A stretch of DNA of 38,442 nucleotides from positions 1 to 38,442 of the forward strand of contig JAGQYS010000035.1 in NCBI GenBank assembly GCA_020435965.1. Direction: 5' to 3'. The position numbers and the translations under genes were made by a program. This stretch comes from Flavobacteriaceae bacterium. Lineage in GTDB: Bacteria; Bacteroidota; Bacteroidia; Flavobacteriales; Flavobacteriaceae. The notes under the pieces are model-generated. The model was not told the DNA's origin. It made no database searches and worked only from the letters and a program-made list of their open reading frames with translations. This document shows, one piece after another, positions 16,778-26,143 of this stretch (the first letter of the stretch is position 1; each line of letters opens with the position of its first letter).

Positions 16778-18087
16778 TATTGTCTAAGTTTTTCAATGGC
16801 TTCTACCACTGCATTATGAGTTACTACATGAGTTTTAAAATGCTCAACGAGAGCCTTTTTTTCTTCGTTGTTTGCATTGTACTGGTTTAAAATATTCATC
16901 AGATGCATTTTCATATGTCCTTGCTGTATTCCAGTAGTAGTAAGTGATCTGAGTGCAGCAAAGTTTTGTGCTAAGCCAGCAACAGCAACAATTTGCATAA
17001 GTTCTTTAGCGTTAGGTTTTCCTAAAAGTTCTAAAGATAATTTTACTAATGGATGCAAGTTTGTAAGTCCGCCAACAGTTCCTAAAGCCAATGGTATTTC
17101 CAACCAAAATTTAAAAATCCCATCTTCAACCGAAGCATGAGTGAGACTACCATATGAGCCTTTTCTTGAAGCATAGGCATGTACACCAGCTTCAATAGCT
17201 CTAAAATCATTTCCTGTTGCTAATACTACAGCATCAATACCATTCATAATGCCTTTATTGTGAGTGACAGCTCTGTAAGGTTCAACTTCGGCAATTTTTA
17301 CAGCTTGTAAAAACTTATTTGCAAAGGCTTCAGGAGCTATGCTTTTATCTTCATTAAGTTCAGAAACCTTGCAACTTACTTCTGCTCTTACTAAACAATT
17401 TGGAACATAATTTGACAGAATGCTCATCACAATTTCAATATCAGAAGGACTTAAATTCTCAAAGCTTTGAGTATTATTTTTAAATGTCTTTGCAAATTGC
17501 TCTAAGCAAGAATTGATAAAATTTGCTCCCATGGCATCTTGTGTTTCAAATGATGCATGAAGCTGATAGTAATTATCAAGTAAATCTGTTTTGTCAATCA
17601 ATTCAATATCTAAAATTCCTCCACCTCTTTTTTCCATGTTTTTGGTTATGGAATTAGTATCTGAAAGAAGTTGAGGTTTAATATATTTGAAATAAGACTT
17701 TAGTTGTTCAACATCTCCTTTATATATAAAATGTACTTGACCAATTTTGGTTGTAGATATCACTTCAGCTTTAAAGCCACCTCTATCTAGCCAAAACTTG
17801 GCAGCTTTACTAGCCGCTGCAACCACAGAACTTTCTTCAATAGCCATAGGAATGGTATAGTGTTTCCCATTAATCAAGAAATTGGGAGCAACACCAAGTG
17901 GCAAATAATAGTTGGTAATTGTATTTTCAATAAACTCATCATGCAAACTTTGTAGTTTGTCATTGGTATTCCAATATTGTTTTAATATAGATTTTGCATC
18001 TTTGCTATTAGAAAAATAAGTATTTACAATCCAATTTATTTTATCGGATTTTGAGAGTTTAGAAAAGCCAGAAACGTATTTAGCCAT
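16777..18087 (-). CDS. Hydroxymethylglutaryl-CoA reductase, class II
   Basis: Reduces HMG-CoA to mevalonate with two NAD(P)H, the committing step of the mevalonate route to isoprenoids. The 436 residues show the bacterial class II features: EESSVVAAAS (Glu near 85), DAMGANF (184-190), HNKGIMNGIDAV (Lys278), GNDFRAIEAG (Asp294) and a C-terminal GHMKMH with the catalytic His. These correspond to Glu83, Lys267, Asp283 and His381 of the Pseudomonas mevalonii enzyme. There is no membrane domain. The ATG start sits 20 bases after a TATCTTTG promoter element. It heads a two-gene operon with the GYDIA kinase. Confidence 0.95.
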   Translation of the reverse strand: MAKYVSGFSKLSKSDKINWIVNTYFSNSKDAKSILKQYWNTNDKLQSLHDEFIENTITNYYLPLGVAPNFLINGKHYTIPMAIEESSVVAAASKAAKFWLDRGGFKAEVISTTKIGQVHFIYKGDVEQLKSYFKYIKPQLLSDTNSITKNMEKRGGGILDIELIDKTDLLDNYYQLHASFETQDAMGANFINSCLEQFAKTFKNNTQSFENLSPSDIEIVMSILSNYVPNCLVRAEVSCKVSELNEDKSIAPEAFANKFLQAVKIAEVEPYRAVTHNKGIMNGIDAVVLATGNDFRAIEAGVHAYASRKGSYGSLTHASVEDGIFKFWLEIPLALGTVGGLTNLHPLVKLSLELLGKPNAKELMQIVAVAGLAQNFAALRSLTTTGIQQGHMKMHLMNILNQYNANNEEKKALVEHFKTHVVTHNAVVEAIEKLRQ

Positions 18088-18107
18088 GAAATAAAATAAA
18101 TAAAATG

Positions 18108-18115
18108 CAAAGATA
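18108..18115 (-). promoter_or_regulatory. -7 promoter element of the HMG-CoA reductase operon
   Basis: Read on the minus strand, TATCTTTG matches the TAnnTTTG consensus exactly and lies 20 bases before the ATG. No TTG is evident at -33. Confidence 0.65.
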
Positions 18116-18194
18116 CTATTCTTGCAGGATAACTCCTTAAATTGTTAAAATCTTAAGCAATTTATCCTGTTTAAATGTAGAATGCTTAAAAATG

Positions 18195-18225
18195 TTGTAA
18201 TACTCAATGCGTTTTTTTACATTGC
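18195..18225 (+). promoter_or_regulatory. Possible promoter of the POT transporter operon
   Basis: TTG (18195-18197), a 20-base spacer and TACATTGC (18218-18225) approximate the flavobacterial promoter, with the -7 box off consensus at two positions. It would give a leader of about 110 bases that includes the 9-bp inverted repeat at 18259-18309. Confidence 0.35.
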
Positions 18226-18258
18226 AGCAACAATAAGGCGAACTTATTTTAACTTATG

Positions 18259-18309
18259 AACCGAATATTCTTTAAAAATGACAGCACTTCAGTCTTCTTT
18301 TATTCGGTT
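18259..18309 (+). repeat. Inverted repeat with T-tail in the leader of the POT operon
   Basis: AACCGAATA (18259-18267) and TATTCGGTT (18301-18309) are exact inverted copies around a 33-base loop that itself holds a GAC...GTC mini-stem. The second arm is followed by a T-rich run. It could be an attenuator or a regulator-binding site; either is inference. Confidence 0.45.
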
Positions 18310-18346
18310 TTTATTCATTTTAAATTACTAACTAATAACTATACAA

Positions 18347-19879
18347 ATGGCAGATATTGTTAAAGATTCTGAAGAACAAGAATTGTTTGGACATCCAAAA
18401 GGACTATTTTATTTATTTTTTGCTGAATTATGGGAGCGTTTCAGTTTTTATGGAATGAGAGCTTTGCTAACGCTTTATATGGTTCAAGAAGTATTTAAGG
18501 CATTGGCGGAACGCGATACTGCAACTGCTGTTGTTTATGCTTCTTATGGATCATTGGTTTACGCATCAACTGTAATTGGAGGACGTATTTCTGATAAAAT
18601 ACTTGGAATGAGAAGCTCCATTTTTTTAGGTGGTATTTTAATGGCATTGGGTCATTTCGTTTTAGCTATAGAAAATAATATAGCCTTCTTTTTAGCATTA
18701 TCATTTATTATAGTTGGGAATGGTTTTTTTAAACCAAATATTTCAACTTTTGTAGGTTCGTTATATAAAGATGGAGACACTAGAAAAGATTCTGGATTTA
18801 CCATTTTTTATATGGGCATTAATATAGGAGGATTTGTAGCGCCATTACTTTGTGGATGGCTTGGTGAAACTTATGGATGGCATTATGGTTTTGGTTTGGC
18901 AGGAATTGGAATGCTAACAGGTTTAATTTTCTTTTGGAGCGGTATTAAGAAAAATGTATTTGGAAATAATGGTCTGCCTCCAAATCCTGAGATTTATGAA
19001 AAGAAAATTTTAGGAATTCCTCAAAAAACATTTGTGCCAATTGTAGCGTTTTTATCTGCACCACTAATTGCATATATTTTATCATCTTATAAGGCAATAG
19101 CAAATGGAGAATCATTTTTAGGAGACGAAACTATAGTTGGTTTACTCTTTAAAATAATTGGTGTTGCAGTTGTGCTTTACATGGCTTTTATTATGTTTAA
19201 TGCCACGTTAGAAGAAAGAAAGAAATTATTCATGGCTGTTTTGATAACTTTCTTTATGACACTTTTTTGGGGATTTCATGAACTCTCTGGAAGTGTAATA
19301 ACTTTATTTGCATCTAGGAATGTTGACTTGTCAATTATTAATGCTAGTCAAACAAATGCACTAAATTCAATGTTTATAATTATTTTGGCAATTCCTATTT
19401 CACTCTTGTGGGCATACTTATCTAAAAGAGGGTTAAACCCTAGAACTCCTTATAAATTTGGTTTAGGATTGGTTTTAGCTGGAGTTAGCTTCTACATACT
19501 TGCTTTAAGTGGAGGAAGTGCAAATGAAAATGGAATGGTGCCAATGTGGTATCTATTTGCAATGTACTTTATTATTTCTGTGGGAGAATTGTTTATGTCT
19601 CCTGTAGGCCTATCTAAAATTACAGATTTATCGCCAAAACGTATTGTAGCCTTCATGATGGGAATATGGTTTTTATCTTCAGCCTACGCATTTCAAATTG
19701 TTGGTTTTATATCAAAACAATTGGCTGTTGAAAGTACAGAAGCAAATGTTGGAGGTTTTGAAACTTTAAATGTTTATATAGATGGTTTTGCAATTATTGC
19801 TAAATATTCTATTGGAGCTGGTCTAGTTGTGCTTGTATTTGGTCCATTAATGAAAAAATTAATGGGTAATGTACATTAA
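18347..19879 (+). CDS. POT-family proton-coupled peptide transporter (first of a tandem pair)
   Basis: Inner-membrane importer of di- and tripeptides of the major facilitator superfamily. The 510 residues hold 12-14 hydrophobic helices, with the POT signature ELWERFSFYG (the ExxER motif on helix 1) and the second signature around FYMGINIGGFVAP. GNGFFKPNIS also fits the family. Only 21 bases separate it from a second POT gene, so they form an operon. The two share the helix-1 motif and the GxGFFKPN motif but differ in loops and length, which suggests an old duplication with different substrate ranges. Confidence 0.93.
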   Translation: MADIVKDSEEQELFGHPKGLFYLFFAELWERFSFYGMRALLTLYMVQEVFKALAERDTATAVVYASYGSLVYASTVIGGRISDKILGMRSSIFLGGILMALGHFVLAIENNIAFFLALSFIIVGNGFFKPNISTFVGSLYKDGDTRKDSGFTIFYMGINIGGFVAPLLCGWLGETYGWHYGFGLAGIGMLTGLIFFWSGIKKNVFGNNGLPPNPEIYEKKILGIPQKTFVPIVAFLSAPLIAYILSSYKAIANGESFLGDETIVGLLFKIIGVAVVLYMAFIMFNATLEERKKLFMAVLITFFMTLFWGFHELSGSVITLFASRNVDLSIINASQTNALNSMFIIILAIPISLLWAYLSKRGLNPRTPYKFGLGLVLAGVSFYILALSGGSANENGMVPMWYLFAMYFIISVGELFMSPVGLSKITDLSPKRIVAFMMGIWFLSSAYAFQIVGFISKQLAVESTEANVGGFETLNVYIDGFAIIAKYSIGAGLVVLVFGPLMKKLMGNVH

Positions 19880-19900
19880 TAAAAATATAAACTTATTGTC

Positions 19901-21712
19901 ATGAACGACACGTCAACAGAACAGTTTTTTAAAAGTACGGTTTTAGGGCATCCTTCTGGCCTATTTGTCCTGTTTTTTACCGAAATGTGGGAACGTTTTT
20001 CATATTACGGAATGCGTGCCTTGTTAGTGCTATTTTTTACAGCTTCTATAATGGATGAAGGTTGGGGCTGGCCAAGGGAACATGCCATGGCATTGTTTGG
20101 GACTTATACAGGATTGGTGTATTTGTCTACAATGCTAGGTGGTTATTTTGCCGATAAAATTATAGGCTATCGCTATGCAGTTGCCGTTGGAGCATTGCTT
20201 ATGACTTTAGGTCATGCTTGTATGGCTCTGGAAACTCAATTCTTTATATATACTGGATTAACTTTACTAGTATTTGGTAGTGGTTTTTTTAAACCAAATA
20301 TGACCTCGATCATTTCAGAAATGTATAAAAACCACGAACATAAAAAAGATGGTGCTTATACCATTTTTTACATGGGAGTTAACGCTGGAGCATTCCTTGG
20401 TATTTTATTATGTGGTTACCTTGGTGAAAAAGTAGGTTGGAGCATAGGCTTTGGATTGGCTGGAATATTTATGCTGTTCGGATTGCTTCAATTTTGGTTC
20501 TCACAAGATATTTTTGGCAATATTGGACTAAAACCAACGGCTGAATCTAAAGCTGCCCAATTACAAGATGATACAGATAAAAGAAATCCGTTTACCACTT
20601 GGCAAATGGCTTTAGTGGCTTTATCAAGTTTATTAGGTTTATTGTGGCTAATCAATTCACCAGCATCTAAAATATCTGGAGGTAGTTTTAATATGTTTCG
20701 ATTTGAAATAGGTGGATTAGGTGGTAATGATATTGTTATACTTTCAGCCTTTGCCATGTTTGTTGTTTTGTTGGTTTATAGATTGACGCAATACTCAAAA
20801 ATTACAAGAGATAAAATGATAGCCATCGCCTTCTTTTGTTTCTTAATTATATTTTTCTGGGGAATTTTTGAGCAAGCACCAGGAACACTAACAATTTTCG
20901 CAAGTGATTATACCAATAGAGTATTAACAGGAAGTGCTAGTTTAACTTTTTTAATAGTGAACTCGTTGGTTGCTATTGTTCCTTTAGCAATTATAAATTG
21001 GGTACTGTTGAAACTCTTTAAACAAACCTTTAAAAAATACGGTTTAGCTAATATTATTTTAGCCATTAGTTTTGTGATTATTTGGATTATCACTTTATGG
21101 ATGCTTACCAACGAATGGTATATGGCAGGATTTGTAGAGTTGTCAGATGGATTCAGGGAGTTTTTATTAATCGAAGAAAGTTTAAAACCATTAACAGAAG
21201 TTCCTGCATCATGGTTTGGTGTGTTGAACTCACTTTACATTATCACATTTGCACCATTGTTTTCAAAATGGTGGGAAAGTAAGTATAACCCAACAGCCAA
21301 TATGAAATATGCTATAGGAATGTTTCTGTTGGCATTAGGAATGGCTTGTGTGGCTTTTGGTGCTGGTGGTATTGAAGCAGGTGCAAAAACCGCATCAGTG
21401 AGCATGATCTGGTTAATTCTTGTTTATTTGTTCCATACGCTTGGTGAGCTTTGTATTTCTCCAGTGGCATTATCATTGGTAAGTAAATTATCTCCAGCTA
21501 GAATGATTGCCTTTATGTTTGGTGTGTATTACTTGGCAGTTGCAATAGGAATGAAATTGGCAGGTGTTTTTGGTGAAAACGTTGATAAAATTGCAGATGA
21601 AAAAGGCATAAGTTATTTTTTCTGGATGTTAACAGCTATTGCAGCCATATTAGGTGTATTCTCAATGGTTATGCAGCCTGTGATTAAAAAACGCATGCAT
21701 GGTGTCAGATAA
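19901..21712 (+). CDS. POT-family proton-coupled peptide transporter (second of a tandem pair)
   Basis: A 603-residue paralogue of the preceding gene. It keeps EMWERFSYYG (ExxER), GSGFFKPNMT and FYMGVNAGAFLG. It is about 90 residues longer, mainly through an expanded central region (about residues 205-330) and extra helices in the C-terminal half. In peptide transporters the ExxER motif couples protons to substrate, so it should be active. It shares the upstream leader with the first gene and has its own ATG 21 bases after that stop. No intrinsic terminator is obvious after it. Confidence 0.92.
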   Translation: MNDTSTEQFFKSTVLGHPSGLFVLFFTEMWERFSYYGMRALLVLFFTASIMDEGWGWPREHAMALFGTYTGLVYLSTMLGGYFADKIIGYRYAVAVGALLMTLGHACMALETQFFIYTGLTLLVFGSGFFKPNMTSIISEMYKNHEHKKDGAYTIFYMGVNAGAFLGILLCGYLGEKVGWSIGFGLAGIFMLFGLLQFWFSQDIFGNIGLKPTAESKAAQLQDDTDKRNPFTTWQMALVALSSLLGLLWLINSPASKISGGSFNMFRFEIGGLGGNDIVILSAFAMFVVLLVYRLTQYSKITRDKMIAIAFFCFLIIFFWGIFEQAPGTLTIFASDYTNRVLTGSASLTFLIVNSLVAIVPLAIINWVLLKLFKQTFKKYGLANIILAISFVIIWIITLWMLTNEWYMAGFVELSDGFREFLLIEESLKPLTEVPASWFGVLNSLYIITFAPLFSKWWESKYNPTANMKYAIGMFLLALGMACVAFGAGGIEAGAKTASVSMIWLILVYLFHTLGELCISPVALSLVSKLSPARMIAFMFGVYYLAVAIGMKLAGVFGENVDKIADEKGISYFFWMLTAIAAILGVFSMVMQPVIKKRMHGVR

Positions 21713-21721
21713 TCGATAAAT

Positions 21722-21737
21722 TCGTTAAAATTAACGT
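21722..21737. repeat. Short palindrome after the POT operon
   Basis: CGTTAA and TTAACG flank two A bases shortly after the stop of the second POT gene and about 80 bases before the thioredoxin-like gene. It lacks a T-run, so it is more likely an operator-like or chance palindrome than a terminator. Confidence 0.25.
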
Positions 21738-21812
21738 AAAACACCCTAAATTAGAGCGGTTTTTTGTAATTTGGCACACATTTCGCCCTAAGTTTAACAA
21801 AAGCCCAAAGAA

Positions 21813-22358
21813 ATGAGAACATACTTATTCATACTTGCTTTAGCCTTTTCTGGCTTTATAAGTGCACAAGAAATCAATTGGATGTCACTTGAAGAAGCTG
21901 TAGCTATGCAAAAGAAAAATCCAAAAAAAATAATAATGGATGTTTATACCAATTGGTGTGGGCCTTGTAAATTGCTTGACAAAAACACCTTTCAAAATAA
22001 AGATGTAGCTGCTTACGTGAATAAACATTATTATGCAGTAAAATTTAATGGCGAAGGTAATGAAGTCATCAATTTTAATGGCAATGAGTTTAAAAACACC
22101 AATTATAAACCTGAATTAGCAAACAAGCGAAACAGTGTACATGATTTAACACGCTATTTTAATGTGAGTGCCTACCCAACAATGGTGTTTATTGATGAGC
22201 AAGGCGGTTTTATTTTTCCGTTAAGAGGCTATAAAACACCACAACAATTGGAGTTGTACTTAAAAATGTTTAAGAACGATGACCATAAGGACATGAAAAC
22301 CCAAGAAGCTTTTAATGAGTATTACAAAGCTTTTAAACCGGAATTTATACAGAAATAA
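21813..22358 (+). CDS. Exported thioredoxin-like protein
   Basis: A 181-residue periplasmic protein with a signal peptide ending near FISAQE. The thioredoxin fold carries the active-site CGPC (Cys49, Cys52) in TNWCGPCKLLDK and the cis-proline motif AYPTMVFID. The long insert between them and the KKIIMDVYTNWC lead-in resemble the Thioredoxin_7/DUF255-like group that is common in Bacteroidota. A role in thiol-disulfide exchange on envelope proteins is likely; partners are unknown. Its stop lies one base from the end of the convergent comEC gene, with no terminator between. Confidence 0.88.
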   Translation: MRTYLFILALAFSGFISAQEINWMSLEEAVAMQKKNPKKIIMDVYTNWCGPCKLLDKNTFQNKDVAAYVNKHYYAVKFNGEGNEVINFNGNEFKNTNYKPELANKRNSVHDLTRYFNVSAYPTMVFIDEQGGFIFPLRGYKTPQQLELYLKMFKNDDHKDMKTQEAFNEYYKAFKPEFIQK

Positions 22359-22359
22359 A

Positions 22360-24399
22360 TTAGTAATTATATACAAATGCTCCCTTTTCGCTCGTTTTGT
22401 GGAAAGGGATTTTTTTTGCTTTACAAGTTTCTTGCCACCTATTTTGGTAACTTTTGTAATTACTTCCATCGCTAATAATAAGTTCTGGTTGTAAACTATC
22501 TATAAGCCTATTTAAATTTAGTTTAGGAGAATTTCGCAGTAAAACAAACTGAGGTTTAAAAGAAAGGGATTTGTACACACCCAAACTATCAATAACCAAA
22601 AGTAATTTGTTATCTATTTGGTAAACATTCTGAAGTGTATCAAAATTTACAGTTTTGATATGGGCACCAACGTTATAATTAGAAATTATTTTATCTGCAT
22701 TAAAAACGGAATCGTTTAAGTTATGATGTACTTTAAAATTATCAATATTTCTAAAACCAAGTATTGTATATCTTGATTTGTGAAACACCAGAAATTCGCG
22801 TTTCACATTTGTTCGGGAACCATAAATAAAACATAATTGACCAACAATAATGGCAATCAGCATCAAATGAATGCCCTTGTAAGATTTCCGAACTACTATT
22901 GTAAATATGGTACCAATTAGAACATAGCTAAGTATGACCTGAATAATATTAAAAGAAATATTTTGGAACAAAAAGGCTTCTTGATGTGAAACCCATTGCA
23001 CAAAATTGTTCATGGATGTAATGATATAACCGTAAGAATCTGCCATAAATTTTGGCAATATATTGAATGAAGCCATTACAATAATAACAATACCAAAACC
23101 TAGAATAATTCCCAGAAATGGAATTATGGCCAAGTTTGAGATAAAAAACAAACCAGGAAACTGATGGAAATAATATAAACTAATAGGAATAACGCCAAAT
23201 TGCGCGGCAAGTGTAACGGTAAAAATATTCCATAAAAAATCATCTATTTTATATTTTGGTTGATATAATTTGAATAATAATGGTTGAAACATTACAATGG
23301 CAAGTACTGCCAAATAACTCATTTGAAACCCAACATCAAACAGGAAACTAGGTTTAAACAATAACAAAACAAAAACAGAAATAGCCAATGTATTGTAAAT
23401 ATTTGTTGGACGTTTATAGTGCATTGCAATAGCGATAATGGTAAACATGGTTACTGCTCTAGTAACCGAAGCAGATAAACCTGCAACAATAGCAAAACAC
23501 CATAGTAGTACAACTAAGATGCTTATTTTTAAGTGCTTACCTCGTTTTAAAAACTCTAAAGGCTTTAATAGGTGGTTCAGTAATAATAAAACAATACCAA
23601 CATGCAATCCCGAAACTGCTAAAATATGAATGGCTCCAGCTTGTGAATAGCTCTCATAAACCTCTTTCGAAACATCTTGTCGTTGCCCTAACAAGAGTGC
23701 GTTTATTATGGCATATTCATCATGACTAAAACTGTGATCTTTTAGTTTTGATTGAATGTGTTCTCTTAATTTTGCAGCATAGCCAAAAATGGTATGCTTG
23801 TTATTAGAAACTTCTAATAATTCAGAATCGTTTATATATAATTGATAATAGATGTTCTGCTTTTTTAAATAGTTTTTATAATCAAATTGATTTGGGTTCA
23901 AAGGTGAATAAAGCTCATTGAATTGTGTTCTAGCAACAAATACATTATCAACTTTTAAAGGTTGTTTAATGGAATCTTTACCAACATTCAATAGTGATTT
24001 GCCAAACACTTGTTTTGCATCAACACCTAAAACATCAATCACATATTTATCATGGGAAGCACTAGGTTTTAAAACTTCGCGAATCCTAAAAACAATGGTG
24101 TTGTTTATGGAGTCATTTACGGTTATCGTGTTTGTGAAGTGATTGCTAAACTGCAAGTCATTGTGTAAACTAGTGTTAAAGATGCCTAAGGATATCATGG
24201 TCAAAAACCCTATAGCACCAAACCAGTGTGTATTGTTGTTTTTAGTTTTTAAGATAAAAAATGATAAGCCAAATAGCATAAACAGACAACCTGAACTATA
24301 CAATGTAATGTTTAGGCTTAAAGGGAACCAAAAGCCAATAAGTATGCCTACAACAAGACACAACGTAAGCTTGATAATACTGAAATTAAGCAGTCTCAT
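22360..24399 (-). CDS. comEC: ComEC/Rec2-family DNA-uptake channel protein with a degenerate C-terminal domain
   Basis: Predicted inner-membrane channel for single-stranded DNA uptake. The 679 residues comprise N-terminal helices and a DUF4131-like soluble domain (about 25-200), then the competence domain with LLGQRQD and HILAVSGLHVGI followed by many helices (about 205-510). The tail (520-679) has only remnants of the metallo-beta-lactamase-like domain: no HxHxDH is visible, although the late LIISDGSNYKSYQNRW segment fits that fold. Bacteroidota ComEC proteins are often like this, so loss of nuclease activity may be a family trait. Competence is not demonstrated here. The gene follows the C40 peptidase gene, with a gap of about 100 bases. 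Confidence 0.88.
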   Translation of the reverse strand: MRLLNFSIIKLTLCLVVGILIGFWFPLSLNITLYSSGCLFMLFGLSFFILKTKNNNTHWFGAIGFLTMISLGIFNTSLHNDLQFSNHFTNTITVNDSINNTIVFRIREVLKPSASHDKYVIDVLGVDAKQVFGKSLLNVGKDSIKQPLKVDNVFVARTQFNELYSPLNPNQFDYKNYLKKQNIYYQLYINDSELLEVSNNKHTIFGYAAKLREHIQSKLKDHSFSHDEYAIINALLLGQRQDVSKEVYESYSQAGAIHILAVSGLHVGIVLLLLNHLLKPLEFLKRGKHLKISILVVLLWCFAIVAGLSASVTRAVTMFTIIAIAMHYKRPTNIYNTLAISVFVLLLFKPSFLFDVGFQMSYLAVLAIVMFQPLLFKLYQPKYKIDDFLWNIFTVTLAAQFGVIPISLYYFHQFPGLFFISNLAIIPFLGIILGFGIVIIVMASFNILPKFMADSYGYIITSMNNFVQWVSHQEAFLFQNISFNIIQVILSYVLIGTIFTIVVRKSYKGIHLMLIAIIVGQLCFIYGSRTNVKREFLVFHKSRYTILGFRNIDNFKVHHNLNDSVFNADKIISNYNVGAHIKTVNFDTLQNVYQIDNKLLLVIDSLGVYKSLSFKPQFVLLRNSPKLNLNRLIDSLQPELIISDGSNYKSYQNRWQETCKAKKIPFHKTSEKGAFVYNY

Positions 24400-24500
24400 T
24401 TAGTTAAAACAATTCAATAGAAAACGTATTGCATAATTAGTTTAGGGAGAGTTAAACCTTTGCTATGCAAGTCTTTGAGGTGTTAATATACAAAAAATTT

Positions 24501-24998
24501 TTACAAAACACGTCGCGCCTGTACAAAGGCAAAGTACCAATAGCGTTCTTTTAAATTGGAGGTGATAACACCTTTGCTGGTTGAAGCATGTATAAATTCT
24601 ACATCATCCTTGTTAATATCAGTGACAATACCTACATGGTTGACTTTCCTGCTATTTTTTTTTGTTGCAAAAAATAATAAATCGCCTTTTTTAACCTCTT
24701 TTAAATCAACCCAACTGCCAGATGTGGATAAATCTTTCGTGGTTCTAGGTAATAATACAGCATTACTTTTGTAGGAAGTATGAATTAAGCCAGAACAGTC
24801 CATGCCTTTTTTGGTAGTGCCACCATATTTATACCTGACGCCTTCAAATTGCTGTGCATAATTAACAATATCATCAGCTTTAGAATTATCTGAAGTAATC
24901 ACTTTACTTCCCTTTTTTGTAACAGCCTTCGTATGTCTTGCAGATTTACAAGAAGAAAATGAAAAAAGGATGAGGCATAAGAGGAGTGCAGTTCTCAT
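24501..24998 (-). CDS. C40 (NlpC/P60) peptidase lipoprotein
   Basis: Predicted peptidoglycan endopeptidase attached to a membrane by lipid. The 165 residues start with a lipoprotein signal whose lipobox is FSSC (Cys17). The NlpC/P60 domain carries the catalytic Cys68 in KGMDCSGL, His121 in VNHVGIV and a third polar residue at His137 in FIHAST. This size and layout match the short Spr/NlpC-type hydrolases. It begins 17 bases after the lpxB stop, so it is in the surE-lpxB operon. Confidence 0.92.
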   Translation of the reverse strand: MRTALLLCLILFSFSSCKSARHTKAVTKKGSKVITSDNSKADDIVNYAQQFEGVRYKYGGTTKKGMDCSGLIHTSYKSNAVLLPRTTKDLSTSGSWVDLKEVKKGDLLFFATKKNSRKVNHVGIVTDINKDDVEFIHASTSKGVITSNLKERYWYFAFVQARRVL

Positions 24999-25015
24999 GG
25001 CTCTAAAATAAAAAT

Positions 25016-26131
25016 TTAAGTTAAACTTTCATAAATTAACTTGGCAACTTTATCGCTAGCCCCTTTTCCACCTAAAGTTTTCTCCAACTCATAATAATTT
25101 ATGAAGAATTTTGTGCGTTCAAATGTGTCTAAAATTTTGCTGAGTTCATGTTTTAAGTTTTTAGTATTAAAGTCACCCTGAATCAACTCTGTTACCACTT
25201 CCTTGTCCATTATTAAGTTAACCAGAGATATATATTTAATGTGCTTTACTAAACGTTTCCCAATTTGGTAAGACAGCCAGCTACCTTTATAACAAACCAC
25301 TTCAGGTACTTTAAATAATGCAGTTTCCAATGTAGCAGTTCCAGACGTTACCAAAGCAGCTGTTGACACACTGAGTAAATCATAAGTTCGGTTGCTTACA
25401 AAATGAATGTTGTGGTTTGTAATGAATTCTTGATAAAAATGATAATCTTGGCTTGGCGCTCCAGCAATTACAAATTGGTAATCTTTAAAATCATTTACAA
25501 TACTAAGCATTGTGCTTAACATTTTTCTGATTTCCTGTTTCCTGCTTCCAGGTAGCAATGCTATGATTGGTTTTTCGGTCAGTTCGTGTGAAGCCCTAAA
25601 CTCATATTCATCAACTTGATTTCTGTTAACGATAGCATCAATTAAAGGATGGCCAACAAAATGCACTGGAAAATTGTGCTTTTCTTCATAAAATTTTTTC
25701 TCAAAAGGTAAAATCACATACATCTCATCAATATCGCGTTTTATGGCGTTGATTCTGTTTTCTTTCCAAGCCCAAATTTGTGGCGAAATGTAATAATGTG
25801 TTTTAAACCCTTTTTGTTTAGCCCATTTGGCAATACGCAAATTAAATCCTGGATAATCAATAAAAATAATAACATCAGGATTGTAGGCTTCTATATCTTT
25901 TTTGCAAAAGGTAAGATTTTTGGCAATAGTGCGTAAATTCATAATCACTTCCAAAAATCCCATAAAGGCGAGGTCTCTGTAATGCTTAACAAGGGAGTTG
26001 CTTACATCTTGCATCAAATCGCCTCCCCAAAATCTAAACTCGGCATTTAAGTCTTGTTTAACCAATGCTTTCATTAAGTTGGCACCATGTAAATCTCCAG
26101 ACGCTTCTCCTGCAATGATATAATATTTCAA
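25016..26131 (-). CDS. lpxB: Lipid-A-disaccharide synthase
   Basis: Glycosyltransferase (GT19) that condenses UDP-2,3-diacylglucosamine with lipid X to make the lipid A disaccharide, at the inner membrane. The 371 residues show AGEASGDLHGA (residues 7-17), GHPLID, LLPGSRKQEI and a TSGTATLE motif near 260, all standard for LpxB. The start must be the TTG at 26131: an in-frame stop lies 15 bases upstream, and the next ATG would remove the GEASGD motif. The gap to the preceding gene is 12 bases. Confidence 0.95.
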   Translation of the reverse strand: MKYYIIAGEASGDLHGANLMKALVKQDLNAEFRFWGGDLMQDVSNSLVKHYRDLAFMGFLEVIMNLRTIAKNLTFCKKDIEAYNPDVIIFIDYPGFNLRIAKWAKQKGFKTHYYISPQIWAWKENRINAIKRDIDEMYVILPFEKKFYEEKHNFPVHFVGHPLIDAIVNRNQVDEYEFRASHELTEKPIIALLPGSRKQEIRKMLSTMLSIVNDFKDYQFVIAGAPSQDYHFYQEFITNHNIHFVSNRTYDLLSVSTAALVTSGTATLETALFKVPEVVCYKGSWLSYQIGKRLVKHIKYISLVNLIMDKEVVTELIQGDFNTKNLKHELSKILDTFERTKFFINYYELEKTLGGKGASDKVAKLIYESLT

Positions 26132-26143
26132 AAAATTATAATT

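Noticed and set aside
18347..21712. Possible recent duplication or misassembly of the two POT genes
   Set aside because: The two differ throughout in sequence and by about 90 residues in length, so they are old paralogues.
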